This document shows positions 36,702 to 46,290 of a DNA stretch of 64,000 nt, piece after piece. The stretch covers positions 411,156-475,155 of the forward strand of contig NZ_SMLH01000002.1 in assembly GCF_004349315.1 (NCBI RefSeq). The letters run 5' to 3'. Position 1 is the stretch's first letter. Every line of letters begins with the position of its first letter. The translations under genes were made by a program, and so were the position numbers. The DNA is from Flavobacterium ranwuense (GTDB lineage Bacteria; Bacteroidota; Bacteroidia; Flavobacteriales; Flavobacteriaceae). The notes below the pieces were generated by a model. It did no database searches and was not told where the DNA came from. It saw only the letters and a program-made list of their open reading frames with translations.

Positions 36702-37868
36702 ATGAATGAAATTTTAATACATAAAACGATAAATCATTTTCAAGAAAAATTTGGTTCGGCACCAGAAAAAGTAGTTCTTTCTCCGGGCAGAATCAATATT
36801 ATTGGAGAACATATAGATTATAATGACGGTTATGTTTTGCCTGCGGCTATCGACAAAATTATCTGTTTTGCTTTCGAAAAAAATAATTCAAATCAATCCA
36901 GAATAATTGCCATTGATCTTGACGATGAATTTGAAATAGATTTGGCGGATCTAGTTGAATTGAACGAAAAAGTTTGGACAAATTATCTTCGTGGTGTTAT
37001 CAACCAGTTGAAAATTAATGGGTTTGTTTTTGAAGGTTTTAATTGCGTTTTTAGCAGCAATATTCCCGTTGGTTCTGGATTGTCCTCATCGGCAGCCTTA
37101 GAATGTGGTTTCTTATATGGAATAAACGAGCTTTTCAATTTGGACATAAAACCAATTGATATTGCCTTGATGGGACAAAAGGCGGAACATTGGGTAGGAA
37201 TCAATTGCGGTATAATGGATCAGTTTTCGAGTGTCTTGGGGCAAGAAAACAAAGTGATAAAAATTGATTGCCGAACGTTGGAATTTGAATACCACGATGC
37301 GAATTTCAAGGATTATTCTCTAATCTTATTTGACAGCAATGTGAAACATTCTTTGTTTACTTCGGCTTACAATAAAAGAAGGGAAGAATGCGAAGAAGGA
37401 CTGGCAATCATTAAAAATAATTTTCCTGAGGTGGGCAGTTTTAGGGACTGTAGCAAAAGTCAGGTTTTAAGTTTGAAAGACCAGATGAGTGAAGAAGTGT
37501 TCAAAAGATGCTATTTTGTGGTAAAAGAAATTGGTCGTGTTGTCAAAGCTTGTGAAGCCTTGGATAACGGCAAAATTGAAGTTTTAGGGCAACTGATGTT
37601 CGAAACGCATGAAGGATTGTCCAAAGAATATGAAGTGAGCTGTGATGAATTGGATTTTTTGGTTAATATTGTCAAAAGTGAAGAAGCCGTGATTGGATCT
37701 CGACTTATGGGTGGCGGTTTTGGAGGCTGTACCATAAATTTAGTAAAAAAAGGACATGAAGAAGATATTAAAAATAGACTTTCGAAACTGTACGATCACG
37801 CATTTGGAATAGAATTAAAAAACTATGATGTCAAAATTGGAAAGGGTGCATCACTTTACAAACAATAA
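36702..37868 (+). CDS. galK: Galactokinase
   Basis: The 388-residue GHMP kinase has the galactokinase signature GRINIIGEHIDY (29-40), the ATP-binding motif PVGSGLSSSAALE (122-134), MDQFSS with the catalytic Asp, and the C-terminal MGGGFGGCTINLV. It phosphorylates alpha-D-galactose to galactose-1-phosphate. It starts 28 bp after galM, and its stop codon overlaps the galT start by one base (TAATG), so the two are translationally coupled. Confidence 0.96.
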   Translation: MNEILIHKTINHFQEKFGSAPEKVVLSPGRINIIGEHIDYNDGYVLPAAIDKIICFAFEKNNSNQSRIIAIDLDDEFEIDLADLVELNEKVWTNYLRGVINQLKINGFVFEGFNCVFSSNIPVGSGLSSSAALECGFLYGINELFNLDIKPIDIALMGQKAEHWVGINCGIMDQFSSVLGQENKVIKIDCRTLEFEYHDANFKDYSLILFDSNVKHSLFTSAYNKRREECEEGLAIIKNNFPEVGSFRDCSKSQVLSLKDQMSEEVFKRCYFVVKEIGRVVKACEALDNGKIEVLGQLMFETHEGLSKEYEVSCDELDFLVNIVKSEEAVIGSRLMGGGFGGCTINLVKKGHEEDIKNRLSKLYDHAFGIELKNYDVKIGKGASLYKQ

Positions 37869-38923
37869 TGAAAATGAAGAATTTCGATATAAATGAAGAC
37901 CCGCACAGGCGTTATAATCCATTAATCAACGAATGGGTTTTGGTTTCTCCGCATCGTGCTAAACGTCCTTGGCAAGGTCAGAACGAAACAGTTGCTTCTG
38001 ATGTCTTACCAGAATACGACCCAACTTGTTATTTATGTCCGGGAAATTTACGCGCTAATGGAATGACAAATCCGGATTATGAAGCCAGTTTTGTTTTCGA
38101 AAATGATTTTGCTGCACTAAAGCAAGAGAAGATTTTTTTTGAGAACAGTACCAAAGAGACTTTTTTCAAAGCAAAACCCGAGAGAGGTATTTCAAGAGTG
38201 GTTTGCTTTTCGCCAAAGCATAATCTTACATTGCCAGAAATGACGATAGATGGCATTAAGGATATAATCCAGACTTGGCAAAAAGAATACATCGATTTAG
38301 GCAAGGTTGATTATATTAATTATGTTCAGATTTTTGAAAATAAAGGAAGTGTAATGGGATGTAGCAATCCACATCCACACGGTCAAATTTGGGCGCAATC
38401 GTCTCTGCCTACCGAAGTAGAGAAAACGCAAAATAACCTAAAAACTTATGACGATTTACACCAAAGCAATCTGTTGCAGGATTATTTGCAGGAGGAATTA
38501 AAACTGGACGAACGAATCGTTATCGAAAATACTCATTTTGTGGCACTCGTTCCTTTTTGGGCCATTTGGCCTTATGAAACGATGATTATCAGCAAGCGTC
38601 ATTTTGGAAAAATTACCGATTTTACTTCGGACGAAACTACCGCTTTCGCAACGATTTTGAAGCAATTGACGATCAAATACGATAATCTTTTCGAGACATC
38701 ATTCCCGTATTCGTCAGGAATTCACCAAGCTCCAACCGATGGAGAATCACATCCAGAATGGCAATTTCATATGCATTTTTATCCGCCTTTATTGCGTTCT
38801 GCTACCGTGAAAAAATTCATGGTGGGTTACGAAATGCTCGGCGAATCACAAAGGGATATTACGCCCGAAAAGAGCGCTTCGATATTGAAAGCCATTTCAG
38901 ATACGCATTATAAAAACAAATAA
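37868..38923 (+). CDS. galT: Galactose-1-phosphate uridylyltransferase
   Basis: The 351-residue HIT-superfamily enzyme has zinc-site cysteines CYLC (C54, C57) and the catalytic motif GCSNPHPHGQIWA, with H169 and H171. It transfers UMP from UDP-glucose to galactose-1-phosphate. GalE and a phosphoglucomutase, needed to complete the Leloir pathway, are not in the window. The gene is coupled to galK by an overlapping stop/start. Confidence 0.96.
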   Translation: MKMKNFDINEDPHRRYNPLINEWVLVSPHRAKRPWQGQNETVASDVLPEYDPTCYLCPGNLRANGMTNPDYEASFVFENDFAALKQEKIFFENSTKETFFKAKPERGISRVVCFSPKHNLTLPEMTIDGIKDIIQTWQKEYIDLGKVDYINYVQIFENKGSVMGCSNPHPHGQIWAQSSLPTEVEKTQNNLKTYDDLHQSNLLQDYLQEELKLDERIVIENTHFVALVPFWAIWPYETMIISKRHFGKITDFTSDETTAFATILKQLTIKYDNLFETSFPYSSGIHQAPTDGESHPEWQFHMHFYPPLLRSATVKKFMVGYEMLGESQRDITPEKSASILKAISDTHYKNK

Positions 38924-38948
38924 ATCAATTAACTTTTAAACCGAAATT

Positions 38949-40622
38949 ATGCATAAAACATTGTCAACCAATGATTACATTGTTTTTTTCCTCTATTTCA
39001 TAACCATTGTTGGTTATGGATTGTGGATTTACAACCGAAAAAAGAAAGCAGAAGCCAGCAGTAAAGATTATTTTCTTGCTGAAGGTTCATTAACATGGTG
39101 GGCAATTGGTGCCTCTTTGATTGCCAGTAATATTAGTGCCGAGCAATTTATAGGAATGAGCGGGAGTGGTTTCAAATTAGGATTGGCCATTGCAACCTAT
39201 GAATGGATGGCGGCATTAACCTTGGTTTTTGTAGCAATATTTTTTATGCCGGTGTACCTGAAAAATAAAATTTCGACCATGCCACAATACTTAAACCAGC
39301 GTTACAATGGTAATGTTGCTATGATTATGGCTGTTTTCTGGTTGTTACTTTACGTATTAGTCAATTTAACATCGATTCTCTATTTAGGTGCACTTGCCGT
39401 GAGTAGTATTTCAGGTTTAAATATTACCCTTTGTATGATTTTCTTGGCTCTTTTTGCTGTGATGATAACCCTTGGAGGAATGAAAGTAATTGGATATACT
39501 GATGTTGTTCAAGTGTTTTTCTTGATTTTAGGAGGTCTGGCAACTACTTATTTGGCACTTAATTTGGTTTCTGAAAAATTCGGAACGACTGGAGTGATCA
39601 ACGGATTTAATTTAATGACTGAAAAAGCAGATGGCCATTTTCAGATGATTTTTGATAAATCAAATCCGAATTATATGGATCTTCCCGGATTATCAGTATT
39701 AATAGGAGGGATGTTAATTATGAATTTTAATTACTGGGGTTGTAATCAATATATAACACAACGAGCCCTTGGAGCTGATTTAAAAACGGCCAGAAGTGGT
39801 ATTTTGTTTGCTGCGTTCTTAAAATTATTAATGCCAATTATTGTAGTGTTACCTGGTATTGCTGCTTATGTTCTTTATCAAAATGGAAGTTTTCAAACAG
39901 AATTATTACAAGATGGAAGTTTGAATCCTGACCGTGCTTACCCAGTATTGTTGAATTTGTTACCTACAGGATTAAAAGGGCTTTCATTTGCGGCTTTGAC
40001 CGCAGCTATTGTTGCTTCGTTGGCAGGAAAAGCAAATAGTATTGCCACTATTTTTACTTTAGATGTTTATAAGAAAAAATTAAACATTGAAGCAAGTGAG
40101 CAAAAATTAGTAAACATTGGGAAAATTACCATTATTGCGGCTATGATTATTGCCGTTATTGTTGCGCCCTTTTTAGGGATTGACAAAAAAGGAGGTTTTC
40201 AATACATTCAAGAATATACCGGTTTTGTAAGTCCAGGTGTTTTTGCCATGTTTATTTTAGGATTCTTTTGGAAAAAAACCACATCTAATGCAGCTATGTT
40301 TGCTATGATTGGCGGTTTCTTAATGTCGATAGTATTCAAATTCATGCCTCATTTTGTTGATTTGTCATTCCTAAATGGCATGGGCTTTTCAGTGCCAAAT
40401 GCAGAAGGTGTTTACGAAATTCCATTCATGGATCGTATGGGATTTGTCTTTTTGATATGTGTAATCGGAATGTATGTTATAAGTATTTATGAAACACAAA
40501 GAGGTGTTAAAACAAATGGCTTGGATGTAGATAAATCTATGTTTAAAGTTTCACCAGGGTTTACTGTAGGGTCTTTAATTATAGTTGCTGTCCTAGCTGC
40601 TTTGTATACCTTTTTCTGGTAA
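38949..40622 (+). CDS. Na+/sugar symporter (SSS family, SGLT-like), probable galactose uptake
   Basis: The 557-residue protein has about 14 membrane segments and the SSS family features KDYFLAEGSLTWWAIGASLIASNIS (cut across the first helices), a YWGCNQYITQRALGA segment typical of SGLT-type sugar transporters, and FAALTAAIVASLAGKANS for the Na+ site. It carries a hexose with sodium across the inner membrane. Galactose is inferred, since it is the last gene of the galactose operon, 25 bp after galT and followed by a terminator. Confidence 0.92.
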   Translation: MHKTLSTNDYIVFFLYFITIVGYGLWIYNRKKKAEASSKDYFLAEGSLTWWAIGASLIASNISAEQFIGMSGSGFKLGLAIATYEWMAALTLVFVAIFFMPVYLKNKISTMPQYLNQRYNGNVAMIMAVFWLLLYVLVNLTSILYLGALAVSSISGLNITLCMIFLALFAVMITLGGMKVIGYTDVVQVFFLILGGLATTYLALNLVSEKFGTTGVINGFNLMTEKADGHFQMIFDKSNPNYMDLPGLSVLIGGMLIMNFNYWGCNQYITQRALGADLKTARSGILFAAFLKLLMPIIVVLPGIAAYVLYQNGSFQTELLQDGSLNPDRAYPVLLNLLPTGLKGLSFAALTAAIVASLAGKANSIATIFTLDVYKKKLNIEASEQKLVNIGKITIIAAMIIAVIVAPFLGIDKKGGFQYIQEYTGFVSPGVFAMFILGFFWKKTTSNAAMFAMIGGFLMSIVFKFMPHFVDLSFLNGMGFSVPNAEGVYEIPFMDRMGFVFLICVIGMYVISIYETQRGVKTNGLDVDKSMFKVSPGFTVGSLIIVAVLAALYTFFW

Positions 40623-40683
40623 AAAATAATTTCAAGTATGTGGAATTAATTTAAAATCACATCATTTTTGCCATTAAAAATAG

Positions 40684-40717
40684 AGGCATTGAGCTTAATA
40701 AACTTAATGCCTTTTTT
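40684..40717 (+). terminator. Terminator of the galactose operon
   Basis: AGGCATT (40684-40690) pairs with AATGCCT (40706-40712), extended by weaker pairs, and is followed by a T tract to 40717. It lies 62 bases after the symporter stop. Confidence 0.75.
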
Positions 40718-40862
40718 AATAAAAAGGATTGCTTTATAATACCTCCACAACTGATACCAGATTTGTTTTATGTAATTTAAAAAACATAGTTCTAACCAAA
40801 GACAAGGATGCCGTACAGATTTTAAAACTGTTTTTGTGATATAATTATTAAAGAAATAAATA

Positions 40863-42413
40863 ATGAAAGTGTTTAAAATTTCCGTTATTCTGGTTGTTTT
40901 ATCGTGCGGTTTTTCGACCAATGTATTGGCGCAAAACAAAGCGGAATCTACCAAAAGACCCAATATTGTCATTATCATTTCAGATGACCACGCCTATCAG
41001 GCCATCAGTGCTTATGGCAATAATTTGGTGCAAACTCCCAATATTGACCGTATTGCCAAAGAAGGGGTTTTATTCAACAAAGGATATGTGACGAATTCTA
41101 TCTGCGGTCCAAGTCGTGCCGTGATTTTAACCGGCAAATACAGCCATAAAAATGGTTTTAAGGATAATGAAAACTCCAGATTTGATGGGAGCCAGGATTC
41201 ATTCGTGAAACAATTAGGTGCTTCGGGTTATCAAACTGCCTGGATTGGAAAATGGCATTTGGAAACAAAACCACAAGGGTTTGATTTTTGGCAAATATTA
41301 CCCAACCAAGGACAATATTACAATCCGGAATTCGATATGATGGATGGCAGCAAGAAACGAAATGAAGGCTATGTTTCAGATGTTATAGAAGACGTTTCAG
41401 AAAATTGGTTGAACAATCGCGATCAGGAGAAGCCTTTTTGTTTGGTCATTGGACATAAAGCAACGCACCGAACTTGGATACCGGACACCCAAGATTTGGG
41501 AAAATTTGATACCGTTACTTTTCCTTTACCGGCTAATTTTTATGATAATTATAAAGACCGTGAAGCGGCTAAGGTTCAGGATATGTCTATCTCCACAACG
41601 ATGCAGATGGGTTATGACCTAAAAATGTTCGGAGGTGAAAATGAAGCCAATAAAGATGGTAATATTGCGCGAATGAATCTAGAACAGCGACAAAAATTCG
41701 ATGCTTATTATTCCCCGGTAGAAGCGGATTTGAAAGCCAAAAACTTGAGTGGTAAAACATTAGTAGAATGGAAATACCAGCGATACATGCGCGACTACAT
41801 GAGTACAGCTGTGTCTTTGGACAGGAACATCGGGCGTACCTTGGATTATTTGGATAAAAATGGCTTGACAGAAAATACGATTGTCATCTACCTTTCGGAT
41901 CAGGGTTTTTATCTGGGAGAACACGGTTGGTTTGATAAACGTTTTATTTACGAAGAATCTTTTCGAACTCCAATGATGATGCGTTATCCGGGAGTTATAA
42001 AACCTGGAACGGTATCAAATAATTTTGTTATGAATCTGGATATTGCACCAACGATGCTCGATGCGGCAGGAGTTTCCATTCCAAAAGATGAACAAGGACA
42101 ATCCATGTTACCTTTATTTAAAGATAAAAAAGCAAAGGGACGTGATGCAATTTATTATCATTATTATGAAAATGGAGAACATTCCGTTTCGCCTCATTTT
42201 GGCGTAAGAACTAAGCGTTATAAATTGATTCGTTTCTACAAAAGAGTAAGTTCTTGGGAGCTTTATGATTTGCAAAAAGATCCAAATGAAATGCATAATT
42301 TGTATGGAAAAAAAGGGTACGAAAAGATCACCAATTACATGAATCTGCAACTTAAAAAGTTGATTGATCAATATGATGATCAGGATGCAAAACAGCTATT
42401 GAAAGGAGATTAG
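40863..42413 (+). CDS. Secreted sulfatase resembling N-acetylglucosamine-6-O-sulfatases
   Basis: The 516-residue enzyme has a signal peptide ending VLAQ (about 1-24), the metal site IIISDDHAYQ (D41/D42), the formylglycine site C81-G-P-S-R85, GKWHLETKPQGFD and the second metal motif SDQGFYLGEHGWFDKR. The CGPSRAVILTGKYSHKNGF and GEHGWFDKRF blocks resemble the S1_11 group (GlcNAc-6-sulfatases such as Bacteroides BT4656). It would remove 6-sulfate from GlcNAc of mucin-type or keratan-type chains. It has its own terminator and stands apart from the other two sulfatases and from FGE, which lie on the other arm. Confidence 0.88.
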   Translation: MKVFKISVILVVLSCGFSTNVLAQNKAESTKRPNIVIIISDDHAYQAISAYGNNLVQTPNIDRIAKEGVLFNKGYVTNSICGPSRAVILTGKYSHKNGFKDNENSRFDGSQDSFVKQLGASGYQTAWIGKWHLETKPQGFDFWQILPNQGQYYNPEFDMMDGSKKRNEGYVSDVIEDVSENWLNNRDQEKPFCLVIGHKATHRTWIPDTQDLGKFDTVTFPLPANFYDNYKDREAAKVQDMSISTTMQMGYDLKMFGGENEANKDGNIARMNLEQRQKFDAYYSPVEADLKAKNLSGKTLVEWKYQRYMRDYMSTAVSLDRNIGRTLDYLDKNGLTENTIVIYLSDQGFYLGEHGWFDKRFIYEESFRTPMMMRYPGVIKPGTVSNNFVMNLDIAPTMLDAAGVSIPKDEQGQSMLPLFKDKKAKGRDAIYYHYYENGEHSVSPHFGVRTKRYKLIRFYKRVSSWELYDLQKDPNEMHNLYGKKGYEKITNYMNLQLKKLIDQYDDQDAKQLLKGD

Positions 42414-42432
42414 TTTTATTTCTGGACTTACA

Positions 42433-42495
42433 AAAACGGTATAGTTTATAGTATTTTATCTTTTACAGGATGAATACTATAAACTATGCCGTTTT
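42433..42495 (+). terminator. Long hairpin terminator after the sulfatase
   Basis: Two 23-base arms (42433-42455 and 42473-42495) pair along their full length with one G-U type mismatch, and a 17-nt loop separates them. A T-rich end follows. It starts 19 bases after the sulfatase stop. Confidence 0.8.
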
Positions 42496-42632
42496 GCTTT
42501 TGATAATGGATAAATTCATATGATTTGCTATTGGCTTTAATCATCAATATGAAATTTGTAGAATCCTTGTAAAAATAGTATTTCGGGATTCTTTTGAATT
42601 AAGTAGTTTTTTTGCACATGCCATAAAAAAAA

Positions 42633-42651
42633 CTGGTAGGCACTGGTATAT
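42633..42651 (+). promoter_or_regulatory. Operator-like element, copy 2 (GH2 beta-galactosidase promoter)
   Basis: CTGGTAGGCACTGGTATAT matches copy 1 at 35555 in 17 of 19 bases plus a shared AAAA on the 5' side. It has the same CTGGTA direct repeat with 10-bp period and starts exactly 37 bp before a TATTTTTG box (42670-42677), as copy 1 does before its TAATTTTG box. Confidence 0.65.
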
Positions 42652-42669
42652 ATTTTAGAAGAACTGTTA

Positions 42670-42677
42670 TATTTTTG
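42670..42677 (+). promoter_or_regulatory. -7 promoter box of the GH2 beta-galactosidase gene
   Basis: TATTTTTG fits TAnnTTTG. The predicted transcript would have a leader of roughly 90-170 bases, depending on which start codon is used. Confidence 0.45.
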
Positions 42678-42852
42678 AATTTTGGTTTTATAAAAAAGAA
42701 TCAAATAGTAACATTCAAGCAGATGAACCAAAGAAAAACCGAATAGGCATGAATGGTCACAATACATAAAAACTAAAATGGATATAAATATAATGATGAA
42801 AACAATGTGGAGCAAAAGTTTGAAAACGAACGGGATAACCGTTTTTGGGAAC

Positions 42853-45800
42853 ATGAGAAAAGTAAAAATGGCAATCATTGCCTTGTTATTATCTGTAAAT
42901 GTTTTTGCACAGTTGCCAGCCGAGTTGCTAAATCCTGAAATCATTTCCTTGAACCGAATGCCAATGCGAAACAGTGCTTTTGGTTTTGAAAACATGGAAA
43001 AAGCCAAACAATACGACAGAGAAAAGTCGGCTAACTTTTTTTCATTAAATGGAAGTTGGAAATTTAATTGGGTACAAGATCCGAACCAGCGTCCGCAAAA
43101 TTTTTTCGAAACTACTTATGATGATACCAAATGGACTAATTTTCGTATACCAGCGAGTTGGGAAGTGAATGGGTATGGTTTGCCAATTTATGTGAACCAG
43201 CCTTATGATTTTGCCGGTCATAATTTGCGTTACGCAAAAATGAATCCGCCATTTGATATTCCTGCCAATAACAATCCGGTAGGTTCTTATCGTAAAAAAA
43301 TCAATTTGCCTGCCAATTGGAAAGGAAAGCAGGTTTTTATTCATGTGGGTAATGCAAAATCTTGTCTGTTTGTTTGGGTAAACGGAAAGAAAGTGGGCTA
43401 TAGTGAAGACAGCAAAATGGCTGCCGAATTTGATATCACCAATTTTTTGAAAGCAGGAGAGAATTTAATCGCTTTTCAAGTATATCGTTGGAGTGACGCC
43501 AGTTATTTAGAGTGTCAGGATATGTTCCGTTTTTCAGGAATTGAAAGAGATGTTTTTTTATATGCCACAGAGAAGTTGAATATCCGTGACACTAAAATTA
43601 TCAGCACACTTGATGACACGTATACCAATGGATTGCTTAGCATTAATACCGAAATTAGTAGCTATAAAAGAGAAAAGGGATTATATAGTAAGAAGGACAG
43701 TTTGACGGTTGAAGTAAGTTTGGAAGATGCCAAAGGAAATGTGGTTTATCAGGATAAAACTAAGGATTTTAAAACCATATTAGGGAAGTATAAAACAAAT
43801 ATTGAATTTAAAACAACTATAAAAAACGTACAAAAATGGACTGCGGAAACGCCTTATTTGTATCGTTTGTACATTATTTTAAAAAATGCAAAAGGGGTAG
43901 TGATTGAAGTGGTGCCGCTTCGCATTGGTTTCAAAAAAATAGAAATTAAGGGAGCTGATTTTTTAGTTAATGGCAAAAGAGTTTTCATAAAAGGGGTTAA
44001 CCGACATGAACATCATCCAAGAAATGGGCACACGCTCAGCAAGGAAGATATGAGAAAGGACATGGAGATGATGAAGAAATTGAATATCAATGCAGTTCGT
44101 CATTCTCATTATCCGCCGGATCCTTATTGGATGGAACTTTGCGATGAATTTGGTTTGTATGTTGTTGATGAAGCTAATATTGAATCACATGGTTTGGGTT
44201 ATGATTTAGATGTAACACTGGCAAACAATCCACTGTGGAAACAATCGCATCTGCAACGTATCCAACGTATGTATGAAAGAGACAAGAATCATGCAAGTGT
44301 AGTAACTTGGTCTTTAGGAAACGAAGCCGGTGACGGTACTAATTTTTATGCTGCATACGATTGGTTGAGAAAGGAAACGACTTTGCCAATCCAGTATGAA
44401 AGAGATATTAATTATGAAAAACCGAATGATACGCATTATTCTGAGATTTTTTGTCCGCAATATATGTCTCCGGACGCTTTGTTGAGCTATTCAAAAAGTG
44501 ATGCCAGAATACCAAATATCCAAAGTGAATACGCCCACATTATGGGGAATAGCTTAGGGAATTTCCAAGATTATTGGGATGTTGTAGAAAACAACCCAAA
44601 ACTGCAGGGAGGATTTATTTGGGAATGGATTGACCAATCTATCGATACAGTTAAAAATGGTAAACGCATCATGGCTTATGGTGGAGATTTTCCATTGGAA
44701 GGACCAGTTGATGAAAATTTAAGCGATAATAACTTCTGTGTAAAAGGAGTGGTTACGGCATACCGTGAAATTACACCAATGGCTTTGGAAGTGAAAAAAG
44801 CACACCAAAACATTAAAACGAAATTTGTTGGTAACAACACCATCACAATTAAAAACGGTTTTTTCTTTAAAAATCTGGATAATGTAATGATGCGTTGGGT
44901 ATTGATGGAAAATGGAATTGCCAAAGAAAACGCTACCATTAACACGATTTCATTGGAGCCACAAGCAGAAAAAGAATTTAAATTAGCCATCAAAACGGTT
45001 CAAAAGACCGATAAAGAATACCAGTTGAATGTGTATTATTCGCTAAAAACCGAAGAGCCTTTCTTACCTAAAGGATATGAAATTGCTGAGGATCAGTTAG
45101 CATTGAAAACACTTCCGGCAACTGTTTTTACACCAAGTTCAAAAAAGGCGTTACAATTAAAAGAAACAAAAGAACAGTGTATCATTTTAGGAGATAAATT
45201 CGAAGTTGTTTTCGATTTGAAAAAAGGAATTTTGTCCGGTTATAGTGTCAAAGGTGAGCAATTTATTGAACAAGGACCAAAACCTTCTTTCTGGAGAGCT
45301 CCAACAGACAACGACATTGGTGCTGGATTTAATACGAGCCTAAGAAAATGGAGAAATGCGTATGATAATGCTACCGAAATGCAAGCCGTTGTTTCAAAGA
45401 ATACTGACGGTTCGGTTCAGGTAAAATTCACAACGAAATTGGTTGACGGTGATGCCACACACCAACAAGTATTTACGGTTTATGGTGACGGAAATATTAA
45501 AGTTGATAATGAATTTACTGCCATCAAAGGAAAAAATCCTTTGTTGTTGAGAGCAGGAAATGATTTGGTTATCAATAAAAATTTCAATACAATTAATTGG
45601 TACGGTCGTGGTCCGGGTGAGAATTATTGGGACAGAAAAACCAATACTTTCATCGGTCAATTCAAGCAATCAGTGGATGAGCAATATTATCCTTATGCCC
45701 GACCTCAAGAAAGTGGTAATAAAACAGAAGTGCGCTGGGTAAGTTTCAGTAACGCAAAGGGAAGAAAAATAGAATTTGCATTTGTGAACAATTTATTGAG

Positions 45801-46020
45801 TTTTTCGGCCTTGCCTTATAATTTGGATGATTTAGATCCTGAAGCTCAAAAGAAACAATACCATAGCGGGGAACTCAATAAAAGAAACGAAATCTACCTG
45901 CATATGGATTTGCAACAAACCGGTTTACAGGGAATAGACAGTTGGGGCTCTATGCCAATGGAGAAATATAGAATTCCTTTTAAAAATTACAACTATAGCT
46001 ATTGGATGAAATTTGAGTAA
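42853..46020 (+). CDS. GH2 beta-galactosidase (LacZ-type)
   Basis: I place the start at 42853, giving a compact signal peptide (MRKVKMAIIALLLSVNVFAQ); an in-frame ATG at 42778 adds 25 residues. The ~1055-residue protein has the five-domain LacZ layout: a sugar-binding jelly roll, an Ig-like domain, the TIM barrel with acid/base E491 (SLGNEAGDG) and nucleophile E559 (QSEYAHIMGN), a second Ig-like domain, and the C-terminal beta-sandwich (GRGPGENYWDRK). It cleaves terminal beta-galactose in the periplasm. It is probably induced with the galactose operon through the shared operator-like element. Confidence 0.93.
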   Translation: MRKVKMAIIALLLSVNVFAQLPAELLNPEIISLNRMPMRNSAFGFENMEKAKQYDREKSANFFSLNGSWKFNWVQDPNQRPQNFFETTYDDTKWTNFRIPASWEVNGYGLPIYVNQPYDFAGHNLRYAKMNPPFDIPANNNPVGSYRKKINLPANWKGKQVFIHVGNAKSCLFVWVNGKKVGYSEDSKMAAEFDITNFLKAGENLIAFQVYRWSDASYLECQDMFRFSGIERDVFLYATEKLNIRDTKIISTLDDTYTNGLLSINTEISSYKREKGLYSKKDSLTVEVSLEDAKGNVVYQDKTKDFKTILGKYKTNIEFKTTIKNVQKWTAETPYLYRLYIILKNAKGVVIEVVPLRIGFKKIEIKGADFLVNGKRVFIKGVNRHEHHPRNGHTLSKEDMRKDMEMMKKLNINAVRHSHYPPDPYWMELCDEFGLYVVDEANIESHGLGYDLDVTLANNPLWKQSHLQRIQRMYERDKNHASVVTWSLGNEAGDGTNFYAAYDWLRKETTLPIQYERDINYEKPNDTHYSEIFCPQYMSPDALLSYSKSDARIPNIQSEYAHIMGNSLGNFQDYWDVVENNPKLQGGFIWEWIDQSIDTVKNGKRIMAYGGDFPLEGPVDENLSDNNFCVKGVVTAYREITPMALEVKKAHQNIKTKFVGNNTITIKNGFFFKNLDNVMMRWVLMENGIAKENATINTISLEPQAEKEFKLAIKTVQKTDKEYQLNVYYSLKTEEPFLPKGYEIAEDQLALKTLPATVFTPSSKKALQLKETKEQCIILGDKFEVVFDLKKGILSGYSVKGEQFIEQGPKPSFWRAPTDNDIGAGFNTSLRKWRNAYDNATEMQAVVSKNTDGSVQVKFTTKLVDGDATHQQVFTVYGDGNIKVDNEFTAIKGKNPLLLRAGNDLVINKNFNTINWYGRGPGENYWDRKTNTFIGQFKQSVDEQYYPYARPQESGNKTEVRWVSFSNAKGRKIEFAFVNNLLSFSALPYNLDDLDPEAQKKQYHSGELNKRNEIYLHMDLQQTGLQGIDSWGSMPMEKYRIPFKNYNYSYWMKFE

Positions 46021-46033
46021 TGAATTAGTGTTA

Positions 46034-46071
46034 AAAAAGAGGAAGGAAATACTATATTTTTTCCTCTTTTT
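46034..46071 (+). terminator. Terminator after the GH2 beta-galactosidase
   Basis: AAAAAGAGGAA (46034-46044) and its complement (46061-46071) form a perfect 11-bp stem with a 16-nt loop and a T tract, 13 bases after the stop. The following 220 bp up to the GH20 start hold no recognized element. Confidence 0.8.
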
Positions 46072-46290
46072 GTTTTTTGTAATAAAGAAGCAGTTTTATG
46101 TTTTTTGATAAAGTCAAAAAAAGGATGAAAAAAGAACTATTTGCTACAAGGGAGAATGATGAGAATACAGCAAAACTATTTTTAGCATAGTAAAGTGGTA
46201 AATTAATTCAATTTCAGTGTAGTGAAGAACATTTTAAAAACTAAATCCGGAAAACGAGAATATTTGAATTCGGGAAATTAAAATACTATT

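Noticed and set aside
40739..40760. Possible third GntR operator upstream of the sulfatase (ATACC...GATACCAG)
   Set aside because: Only half-sites are present, the spacing differs from the two good copies, and no TAnnTTTG box lies at the 37-bp distance.
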